A DNA stretch of 8,567 bases from Thermomicrobiales bacterium (GTDB lineage: Bacteria > Chloroflexota > Chloroflexia > Thermomicrobiales > UBA6265): the NCBI GenBank assembly GCA_020847015.1, contig JADLCW010000002.1, forward strand, positions 1-8,567. Reading direction: 5' to 3'. The position numbers were made by a program, and so were the translations under genes. Below, in pieces: positions 1 to 5,068 of this stretch. The first letter of the stretch is position 1, and each line of letters begins with the position of its first letter. The notes under the pieces were generated by a model. That model ran no database searches. It was not told the DNA's origin and was given only the letters and a program-made list of their open reading frames with translations.

Positions 1-50
1 GGAGTGGGAGTCGTCCGGGGGTGAGGCCCCGGGCGCATGGCTCCTCCTCC
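1..50 (+). promoter_or_regulatory. Leader hairpin upstream of the SH3b/M23-like gene
   Basis: Positions 15-20 (ccgggg) and 27-32 (ccccgg) form a 6-bp stem with a 6-nt loop. Positions 1-10 can pair with 41-50 (ctcctcctcc) with one mismatch and one G-T wobble, enclosing the first stem. The structure ends 21 bases before the ATG at 72. It could be a 5' leader structure or the terminator of a gene left of the window. No T-run follows, and no promoter hexamers are readable in the bases available. Confidence 0.3.
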
Positions 51-71
51 ACGGCGGGAAGGGGAAATTTC

Positions 72-1358
72 ATGCGAACTGCCGTTCGCCGGGTTGCCCG
101 CTGCGCCGGGTCACTGGCGCTGGCAGCCGCGCTGTCCGCGGCCGCCATCGGAGCGCCGGCGCAGGCGCAGCAGGCGTCGCCGGTCGGCCCGGCGCTCGTC
201 GCCACCGGCGAACCCGTGTTGCTCCGCGCGCAACCCGGTTACGACGCCGCCGCGCTGGCCACGCTCGGGCAAGGCGACAGCGTCGAGATCGTCGGCCCGG
301 CAGCGACCGCGCCCGACGGCGCGATGTGGCTGCCAGTCGCGGCAATGGGTCAAACCGGCTATCTGCCAGCGGGCGCCGTTGCAGCGAGCGCGGAACCGGA
401 ATGGGCGGCCACTGCCGAGGCGCCGCTCGCACCAGACCTGCAAGCGACGGCGGATGCGCTATCCGCGCCCGCGGATGCCGGATTCGATCCCGCGCCACCG
501 GCGCCGTCGACCGACCCCGCCGCATCTTCAGGAGCCGCACTGGCTCCCGCCGGAGCCGCCGTCACGACATCCGATGTCAACCTGCGCGCCGGCCCCAGCG
601 GAGATGACGCGGTGCTGCTGGCGCTGCCGCCCGGCACGAACGTTTTGGTCGATGGAACCCCGATCGACGGTTACGCGCCGGTCACTGCGAACGGGGTCGC
701 AGGGTGGGTCGCCGTCGACTATCTGGCAGCCGCGCCGGCGGGGCTCGCTGACGAAGCGCCCGCCGCGCCCGAGCCGGTCGCGCCGGCTCCGTTGCCGGAA
801 CCGGTCACGTCCGAGGCGGCGACCGTCGAGCCGGCGCCGGTGGACTCCGCGCCGGTCGACAACGACACCGGCATCTCCTGGCCATTCAACGGCGGCTCGT
901 GGCAGGTGATTCAGGGGTACAACAACGGCACGCACACCAACCGCAGCGGCTTCGCGCAGTACAAGTACGCGCTCGACTGGGCGCGGGTCGGCGGCGACAC
1001 CGCCGGTCAGCCGGTCTATGCGCCGGTATCCGGCACGATCGAATGGACCGATCGCGGCAGCGGCGGATTGTTGATGAACGCCGGCAACGGGTACGGCGTC
1101 GCCCTCTTTCATGTCACTCTCGACCGGGGAGTCGCCGGCGGCGGCGCCGTCGAGCGCGGTCAGCAGATCGGGGTCGTGTCCGGTCCCGGCGGCGATGGCT
1201 ACGCCTCCACGCCCCACGTCGATATGACGGTCTGGGAGCTGGATACGGGCGGCGCCCACCTGGCGACGCCATTCAGCGGGCCGAACGACATTGCCGATCG
1301 AGAGTTCCCTGACATCGGGGGAGCCAACCAGTACATGGGCGCCGAGGTGACGCCGTAG
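72..1358 (+). CDS. Exported protein with two SH3b-like domains and a C-terminal M23/LytM-like domain
   Basis: This 428-residue protein probably acts outside the membrane on, or bound to, the cell wall. Residues 1-32 form a signal peptide: R-rich start, hydrophobic stretch at 13-29, and likely cleavage after APAQA. An SH3b-like domain lies at about 41-105. A clearer one lies at 162-219, with the VNLRAGPS start and GWVAVDYL end typical of bacterial SH3 repeats. A Pro/Ala/Glu linker (about 220-265) leads to a beta-rich domain (269-405) with the M23 order: ALDWA, VYAPVSGTI, GYGVALFHV, GQQIGVVSG, PHVDM. Of the M23 residues, D302, H347 and H382 are present. The first zinc His is K298 if counted strictly, and the last is D384, so peptidase activity is doubtful; H288 is the only nearby substitute. 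ATG 72 is chosen over an in-frame GTG at 21 because the purine-rich SD (56-64) sits 7 nt before it and the signal peptide starts there. Confidence 0.88.
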   Translation: MRTAVRRVARCAGSLALAAALSAAAIGAPAQAQQASPVGPALVATGEPVLLRAQPGYDAAALATLGQGDSVEIVGPAATAPDGAMWLPVAAMGQTGYLPAGAVAASAEPEWAATAEAPLAPDLQATADALSAPADAGFDPAPPAPSTDPAASSGAALAPAGAAVTTSDVNLRAGPSGDDAVLLALPPGTNVLVDGTPIDGYAPVTANGVAGWVAVDYLAAAPAGLADEAPAAPEPVAPAPLPEPVTSEAATVEPAPVDSAPVDNDTGISWPFNGGSWQVIQGYNNGTHTNRSGFAQYKYALDWARVGGDTAGQPVYAPVSGTIEWTDRGSGGLLMNAGNGYGVALFHVTLDRGVAGGGAVERGQQIGVVSGPGGDGYASTPHVDMTVWELDTGGAHLATPFSGPNDIADREFPDIGGANQYMGAEVTP

Positions 1359-1379
1359 CCGGAGCGCGTGCGAACCTGC

Positions 1380-1445
1380 GCTGCCCGCGCCCGCGCCGCT
1401 CATCGCGCTGGCGCGATCGCGCAACCACAGCGCGGCGCGGGCAGC
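1380..1445 (+). terminator. Terminator-like long stem after the M23-like gene
   Basis: Positions 1380-1391 (gctgcccgcgcc) are perfectly complementary to 1434-1445. After a 1-nt bulge at 1392, four more pairs form (1393-1396 with 1430-1433). The loop holds a second small hairpin, 1402-1407 with 1412-1417. The structure begins 21 nt after the stop codon. There is no T-run, so it would be a non-canonical terminator or a 3' mRNA-stabilising stem. Confidence 0.5.
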
Positions 1446-1580
1446 GTGACCGGCAGGGTCTCCCTGCGGGCGATGCGGAACCCAATGAGACGCCAACCCG
1501 GGTGTTGCGGAGAGGGACGGCGCGCGGTTTGGCAGGATCTCCAGGTCGGCCGCGCGATGCCGGGATGAATCCGGAGCCGG

Positions 1581-1619
1581 GCGCCGACAACCCGCCGGCG
1601 CGTTTGCGGCGGGCGGCGC
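1581..1619. repeat. Bulged GC-rich inverted repeat
   Basis: The outer arms 1581-1586 and 1614-1619 (6 bp) and inner arms 1591-1597 and 1607-1613 (7 bp) stack with a 4-nt one-sided bulge (acaa) and a 9-nt loop. It lies about 165 bases upstream of the AhpD-like gene. Its role is unknown, and GC-rich DNA produces such stems fairly often by chance. Confidence 0.3.
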
Positions 1620-1782
1620 ATCGAGGCTCAACATCCAGTATCGTGCGACGGAATCGGGCGCCTTGGCCGCAATCCAGCATTGGCGACTTGTGCCGGCGCC
1701 CGGCTTGCGCGCATTGTGGCGTCACCCGGGTTGGGGCCGGACGGTTTGGCGTGCGGCAGCCCGAGTTCTTGCGGAGAAGATC

Positions 1783-2490
1783 ATGCCGGATCAGCACCCC
1801 GCCCGTGCCACGCCGCCCGACACCACGTCGGAGCCGGCCAACATCGATGAACTCCTCGACGAGGCGCTGACCGAGACGTTTCCCGCCAGCGATCCAATCG
1901 CGATCGAGTTCACGCGGGCGTCTCGGGCGCGGTCCAGCATCGTCGCCCCGCCAGCAACCGCAGGCGGCAAGGAGTCGCCCGCTCATTCCGCCAGGAGGAA
2001 CAGCACCGTGGAGGCTCGCATCAATTACAGCAAGGTCGACCCGGAGGGCATCGCCGCGTTTTATCACCTGCAGCAGTACACGGCGCATTGCGGGCTGGAG
2101 CATTCGCTGCTGGAGCTGGTGAAGATGCGCTCTTCCCAGCTCAACGGCTGCGCATTTTGCCTCGACATGCACAGCAAGGATGCGCGCCTCGCCGGTGAAA
2201 CCGAACAGCGGCTCTACACGCTGTCGGCCTGGCGCGAGACGCCGTTCTTTACCGACCGCGAGCGGGCGGCGCTGGCCTGGACCGAAGCCATCACCCTGAT
2301 CGCCGATCACCACCCCGACGACGCGCTCTACAATGAGGCTCGCCAATATTTCTCGGAGAAGGAACTGGTCGATCTCACGCTGGCGATCATCACCATCAAC
2401 GGTTGGAACCGTCTCTCCATCGCGTTCCACACGCCAGCCGGCAGCTACCAACCCGCCGGCGCGCACGCCGAACCGGCGGCGGCGCGTTAG
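1783..2490 (+). CDS. AhpD-like carboxymuconolactone decarboxylase-family protein with N-terminal TFPASDP module
   Basis: This 235-residue protein has two parts. Residues 1-75 hold a short acidic module with IDELLDEALTETFPASDP, a motif I recall from small bacterial proteins of unknown function. Residues 76-235 are an AhpD-type all-helical domain with the family signature E111-x11-C123-A-F-C126-x3-H130. These residues serve alkylhydroperoxidase/thiol-disulfide chemistry, so a cytoplasmic peroxide-defence or oxidoreductase role is likely; the substrate is unknown. The block with ETEQRLYTLSAWRETPFFT and RERAALAWTEA matches the common ~150-residue subgroup that normally begins at MEARINYSK. Here that point is a GTG at 2008 with a near-perfect SD, in the same frame with no stop. 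Either this is a genuine fusion or two products are made (235 and 160 residues). The ATG at 1783 has its own SD (GGAG, 1773-1776). The next gene lies 86 bases downstream. Confidence 0.85.
   Translation: MPDQHPARATPPDTTSEPANIDELLDEALTETFPASDPIAIEFTRASRARSSIVAPPATAGGKESPAHSARRNSTVEARINYSKVDPEGIAAFYHLQQYTAHCGLEHSLLELVKMRSSQLNGCAFCLDMHSKDARLAGETEQRLYTLSAWRETPFFTDRERAALAWTEAITLIADHHPDDALYNEARQYFSEKELVDLTLAIITINGWNRLSIAFHTPAGSYQPAGAHAEPAAAR
1993..2010 (+). promoter_or_regulatory. Internal ribosome binding site and GTG start inside the AhpD-like gene
   Basis: AGGAGGA at 1993-1999 lies 8 nt before GTG at 2008-2010. That GTG falls exactly where stand-alone AhpD-like proteins of this subgroup begin (then EARINYSK). 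Translation from here would give a 160-residue protein containing the full E-x11-CxxC-x3-H site (C48, C51, H55) without the TFPASDP module. This is the stronger of the two SD sites in the frame. Confidence 0.6.
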
Positions 2491-2498
2491 CGATCGCG

Positions 2499-2574
2499 AA
2501 GGAGGGGGAGCCTGCACGACGCCGAGCGCGCGACGACGCATCCGGCCGATTTGACGAATCCAGGAGCCGTTTGA
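2499..2574 (+). promoter_or_regulatory. Orphan perfect SD with a possible CTG-started 20-codon leader
   Basis: AAGGAGG at 2499-2505 is a full anti-SD match, yet no ATG, GTG or TTG follows at proper distance. The only start-like codon there is CTG at 2512 (6-nt spacing). Its frame runs 20 codons to TGA at 2572-2574, two bases before the ATG of the next gene. It may be a translated leader coupled to the 76-residue protein, a ribosome standby site, or chance. Confidence 0.25.
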
Positions 2575-2576
2575 CC

Positions 2577-2807
2577 ATGACCGATACGTGGCTGCCGTCT
2601 CTGATCGCGGCGACGCCGCAAGCCGGCTTCGAGCTTGCGGTGAAGCTCTCGCGGGTGGGCGTCAAACTCACCCAGCCCTCGGAGGAGATGCGGGACAAGT
2701 TGCGCGCGGCCTACGAACAGGACACCGCGCAACTGATCGCGGCCTCGCAGGTGGTCGCCGTGCATTTCCAGACGATCGCCGCCGCCAACAACTACGGGCG
2801 ATCGTAG
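2577..2807 (+). CDS. Small protein of unknown function (76 residues)
   Basis: I do not recognise the family. The product is probably cytoplasmic. It has no signal peptide and no clear membrane segment, though residues 5-33 (WLPSLIAATPQAGFELAVKL onward) are mildly amphipathic. The rest looks helical: a charged stretch at about 36-51 (SEEMRDKLRAAYEQDTAQ) and an alanine/valine-rich helix at about 52-70, ending NNYGRS. There is no cysteine and no metal motif. The ATG at 2577 has AGGAG at 2562-2566; an in-frame TTG at 2571 is a weaker alternative. The gene follows the AhpD-like gene in the same direction after 86 bases and is closed by a strong hairpin 6 nt after its stop, so the two may form one transcript. 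Its reading frame, SD and terminator-like stem make it a credible gene. Confidence 0.6.
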   Translation: MTDTWLPSLIAATPQAGFELAVKLSRVGVKLTQPSEEMRDKLRAAYEQDTAQLIAASQVVAVHFQTIAAANNYGRS

Positions 2808-2813
2808 CCACCG

Positions 2814-2843
2814 CGGGGCGCGGCGTCCGGGCGCCGCGCCCCG
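2814..2843 (+). terminator. Perfect 12-bp GC hairpin after the 76-residue gene
   Basis: Positions 2814-2825 pair perfectly with 2832-2843 around a 6-nt loop (tccggg). The stem starts 7 nt after the stop codon. No T-run follows, so termination would be weak or factor-assisted; mRNA 3'-end protection is an alternative. Confidence 0.6.
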
Positions 2844-2899
2844 GTGTCGCCGCGATGCCAAAGCCCCAATTCGTAACGCTCCGCTCCGTCTCAGCCTGC

Positions 2900-2939
2900 C
2901 CATCCTGGCGCCATCCCGCGTGATCTGGCGTCAGGATGG
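2900..2939 (+). repeat. 14-bp inverted repeat with 12-nt loop
   Basis: Positions 2900-2913 (ccatcctggcgcca) pair with 2926-2939 over 14 bp. The only deviation is 2908-2931, which would be G-U in a plus-strand RNA but A-C on the opposite strand. It is too far from either gene (93 bases after one stop, over 370 before the next start) to be an obvious terminator or operator. A small RNA, a REP-like element or a remnant of a mobile repeat are options. Confidence 0.45.
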
Positions 2940-2968
2940 TGTTCCGTGGGCGAGCGCCTCTGGCGCGT

Positions 2969-2994
2969 GTCATCCCGGGCGAAGCGAACGATGA
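2969..2994. repeat. Possible decayed copy of a dispersed palindromic repeat
   Basis: The string gtcatcccgggcgaagcga followed by acgatga resembles an intergenic repeat I recall from many GC-rich bacteria, with the core GTCATCCCGAGCGAAGCGA and then GGGAT. Here the right arm is altered (acgat for gggat), leaving only a 5-bp tcatc/gatga stem. The match is from memory and was not tested. Confidence 0.25.
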
Positions 2995-3216
2995 TACGGT
3001 TGCGGCAGATCTCGCGCGGCGGGACAACTCCCCTCGGTCACAGCCTCGGGCGTCGGCGACGCATCTTGCCCGCTCATCCACCTCGACCAACACGGCGCGG
3101 CCGTGGCGTCGGATCATGGCGTGTCCGGCGCGGGGTGTCGTCGTGTTCGAGCTCGGAGGAGCGCCGCCGGCAGATCTTCGGGCAATCGCGGTGTATCCGC
3201 GCCATGTCCCGTCCGC

Positions 3217-3245
3217 TTGACAGCCGCAAACCTCCTCGGTAGCCT
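3217..3245 (+). promoter_or_regulatory. Promoter for the multicopper oxidase gene
   Basis: A perfect -35 TTGACA (3217-3222) is followed after exactly 17 bases by TAGCCT (3240-3245), which keeps the TA and final T of the consensus. Transcription would begin near 3252, giving a leader of about 60 nt before the ATG at 3312. Confidence 0.5.
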
Positions 3246-3254
3246 GTTCGGAAT

Positions 3255-3273
3255 TCCGACCAATTGGGTCGGA
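3255..3273 (+). promoter_or_regulatory. Dyad at the predicted start of the oxidase transcript
   Basis: tccgacc (3255-3261) and ggtcgga (3267-3273) are inverted copies separated by aattg. The dyad lies at about +4 to +22 of the predicted transcript, where a repressor such as a copper or metal regulator could bind. As RNA it would form a 7-bp hairpin followed by four Ts (3274-3277), so a small attenuator is also possible. Confidence 0.35.
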
Positions 3274-3311
3274 TTTTCATGCAGGTGAAACATGAGGAGG
3301 GAATCATCGGC

Positions 3312-4484
3312 ATGCTGCGAAACGAGCGCACGCATCATACGCGCCGCAGACTGCTCGGCGCGATCGGCGTCGGGACAGCCGGCGCTGCGCTGGCGGGGTA
3401 TGGCCTGACCGATCTGCTCGAGGCCGCGGCGCAGGGGACGCCGACGGGAGACGGCGGCCGGGCGCGCACCTACTACCTCGCGGCCGAAGAAGTGAACTGG
3501 GACTATGCGCCAAGCGGTCGCGACCTGATTACCGGCGAGCCGTTCGATGAGACTGCCGATGTCTTCGTGGGCGGCGGAGAGGATCGCATCGGTCGCGTCT
3601 ACCGCAAGGCGCTGTACCGCGCCTACACCGACGACACCTTCACCACGCCGGCGGCGATCGATCCTGCCTGGAGCCACCTCGGGTTTTTGGGACCGGTCAT
3701 TCGCGCTGAGGTCGGCGACACGCTCGAGGTCGTATTCCGGAACACCACCACTCGGCCGGCCAGCGTCCACCCTCATGGCGTCTTCTACACGAAGGAGAAC
3801 GAGGGCGCACGCTACGCTGACGGCAGTCCAGCCACGGCGCAGGGGGATGATATCGTGGCGCCTGGCGACACGTACACCTACCACTGGCCCGTGCCTGAGC
3901 GCGCCGGTCCCGGCCCCCACGATCCCAGCTCGATCGTCTGGATGTATCACTCCCATGTCGATACGGTCGCGGACACCAACGCCGGTCTCGTCGGTCCCAT
4001 CCTCGTCACGCGGCGTGGGGAGGCTCGCGCGGATGGTTCCCCGCGCGACATCGATCGCGAATTCGTGACGCTCTTCAGCGTCACCGACGAAAACGCCAGC
4101 TCCTATCTCGAAGAGAATATCCGCACCTTCACGAGCGATCCGGAATCGGTCGACCCTGACGATGAGGACTTCGTCGAGAGCAATTTGATGCACGGCATCA
4201 ACGGCTTCGTCTTCGGCAATCTGCCAGGACTCGAGATGCGACTTGGCGAGCGGGTGCGCTGGTACGCCGTCGGGATGGGCACCGAGGTCGATTTGCATAC
4301 GCCCCATTGGCACGGAGCGACGCTGCTCTGGATGGGGATGCGCACCGACATGACCGAACTGCTGCCGATGAGCATGAAGACGCTCGACATGGTTCCGGAC
4401 TCACCGGGCGTCTGGCTCTATCACTGCCATGTCAACGACCACATCACCGCTGGCATGCAGGCGCTCTTCACCATCAGCGGATAG
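3312..4484 (+). CDS. Tat-exported two-domain multicopper oxidase, ceruloplasmin-like
   Basis: This 390-residue enzyme probably oxidises a substrate, plausibly Fe(II) or Cu(I), with reduction of O2 to water outside the membrane. Residues 10-40 are a Tat signal (TRRRLLG, then an Ala/Gly-rich hydrophobic stretch). Cupredoxin domain 1 (about 50-235) has trinuclear-site ligands H153/H155 (HPHG) and H213/H215 (YHSH). It has no type 1 copper, because Ser214 replaces the Cys. Domain 2 (about 245-390) has H329-x2-H332-W-H334 and H371-C372-H373-x3-H377-x4-M382, a complete type 1, 2 and 3 set. Motifs such as AAEEVNWDYAPSG, HLGFLGPVIRAEVGD, NLMHGINGFVFGNLPGL and EVDLHTPHWHG closely follow ceruloplasmin/hephaestin repeats. 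Two-domain enzymes of this layout usually work as trimers. The ATG at 3312 is chosen because AGGAGG (3295-3300) precedes it and the Tat signal then starts properly; ATG 3279 and TTG 3264 are alternatives. Confidence 0.93.
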   Translation: MLRNERTHHTRRRLLGAIGVGTAGAALAGYGLTDLLEAAAQGTPTGDGGRARTYYLAAEEVNWDYAPSGRDLITGEPFDETADVFVGGGEDRIGRVYRKALYRAYTDDTFTTPAAIDPAWSHLGFLGPVIRAEVGDTLEVVFRNTTTRPASVHPHGVFYTKENEGARYADGSPATAQGDDIVAPGDTYTYHWPVPERAGPGPHDPSSIVWMYHSHVDTVADTNAGLVGPILVTRRGEARADGSPRDIDREFVTLFSVTDENASSYLEENIRTFTSDPESVDPDDEDFVESNLMHGINGFVFGNLPGLEMRLGERVRWYAVGMGTEVDLHTPHWHGATLLWMGMRTDMTELLPMSMKTLDMVPDSPGVWLYHCHVNDHITAGMQALFTISG

Positions 4485-4508
4485 CCAACGGCAGACCCGG
4501 CATGAATT

Positions 4509-4545
4509 GGAGACCGGATCACCGGAGCCCCCGGTCTCCGGTGAT
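4509..4545. terminator. Two competing hairpins between convergent genes
   Basis: Positions 4518-4527 (atcaccggag) pair perfectly with 4536-4545 around an 8-nt loop. Alternatively 4509-4517 (ggagaccgg) pairs with 4531-4539. The two stems share bases and exclude each other. The element sits 24-33 nt after the oxidase stop and about 60 nt beyond the stop of the opposing DUF488 gene, so it may serve both directions. It lacks a T-run on either side. Confidence 0.5.
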
Positions 4546-4607
4546 GCCGGCGCGGCGGCCGCGACTCACTGTGGTCGCCGCGCGTCGATCGCTCGCCGCG
4601 CCGCGCG

Positions 4608-4979
4608 CTACGTGCCCAGCAGCACATCGCGCAGCACGACCGCCTCGTTATGCTCCTGGTCGCGCGCCCCGTAGATCAGCGTCACCGGTCCTTTGCGCGC
4701 CAGATCGCGCAATTGTTCGACCGCCTCGGGGTGCTGGGCCAGCTCGGCCCGGTAGCGGCGGGCGAACTCCTCCCAGCGGACCGGGTCATGCCCAAACCAT
4801 TCGCGCAGTTCGGTGCTGGGCGCGAGATCCTTCATCCAGTCGGCGAGATCGGCCCGCGCCTTGCTGACCCCGCGAGGCCACAACCGATCGACGAGGATGC
4901 GCTGACCGTCGGACGGCTCCTCCGGCGCATAGGCTCGCTTCAACCGCACGTTGTCCGCCGGAACATTCCCGTCGCTCAT
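4608..4979 (-). CDS. DUF488 family protein (YeaO-like)
   Basis: This is a 123-residue cytoplasmic protein of the DUF488 family (E. coli YeaO type, usually about 115-120 residues), whose biochemical role is not established. The family signature is nearly complete: LKRAYAPEEPSDGQRILVDR (13-32), LWPRG (33-37), a Trp in DWMKDLAPS (47-55), LREWFGHDPVRWEEF (58-72) and RYRAEL (75-80). It ends with the beta-strand VTLIYGARDQEHN (99-111). The conserved Arg, Trp and His residues suggest a small-molecule or nucleic-acid binding pocket, which is inference. The start at 4979 is supported by GGGAGG 8 nt upstream. An in-frame upstream ATG at 5048 would add 23 residues not seen in the family. The gene lies 89 bp downstream of the CoA-transferase on the same strand with only a weak 6-bp hairpin (5049-5065) between them, so co-transcription is possible. 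Confidence 0.9.
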   Translation of the reverse strand: MSDGNVPADNVRLKRAYAPEEPSDGQRILVDRLWPRGVSKARADLADWMKDLAPSTELREWFGHDPVRWEEFARRYRAELAQHPEAVEQLRDLARKGPVTLIYGARDQEHNEAVVLRDVLLGT

Positions 4980-5068
4980 CGGAGCCGCCTCCCGCGCGGT
5001 GCGGGCCGTCGCGCCCACGCCTGAATCGTCGCCAGTCAGTATCCGCAAGCGGCGATCCGCGCCGCCGG

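Larger units (their letters stand above)
1359..1782. other. Intergenic region without a convincing gene
   Basis: This is 424 bases between the M23-like gene and the AhpD-like gene. It contains the terminator-like structure at 1380-1445 and a bulged GC hairpin at 1581-1619. Open frames on both strands here have no recognisable domain and no good SD. The promoter for the downstream gene must lie here, but I cannot point to a convincing -35/-10 pair. Confidence 0.6.
2808..3311. other. Intergenic region with hairpin, inverted repeat and promoter
   Basis: These 504 bases lack a convincing gene; the open frames on either strand show Arg/Pro/Ala-rich translations without domains or SD sites. The stretch contains a terminator-like stem (2814-2843), a 14-bp inverted repeat (2900-2939), a segment resembling a common dispersed bacterial palindrome (2969-2994), and the promoter and leader of the multicopper oxidase (3217-3311). 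Confidence 0.6.

Noticed and set aside
21..71. Upstream GTG start for the SH3b/M23-like protein
   Set aside because: It would put 17 polar residues before the signal peptide, and the SD at 56-64 favours ATG 72.
528..1634. Minus-strand open frame opposite the SH3b/M23-like gene
   Set aside because: No SD, Arg/Gly/Asp-rich translation, and it lies over clear SH3b and M23 coding sequence.
1273..2541. Long minus-strand open frame opposite the AhpD-like gene
   Set aside because: Arg-rich with no domain, and it runs across two unrelated genes and the intergenic gap.
3264..3311. TTG 3264 or ATG 3279 as oxidase start
   Set aside because: Neither has an SD, and they would extend the Tat signal with charged residues; AGGAGG at 3295 supports ATG 3312. 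ATG 3279 is not fully excluded.
3114..4313. Long minus-strand open frame opposite the oxidase
   Set aside because: It mirrors the multicopper oxidase codons and shows no family motifs.
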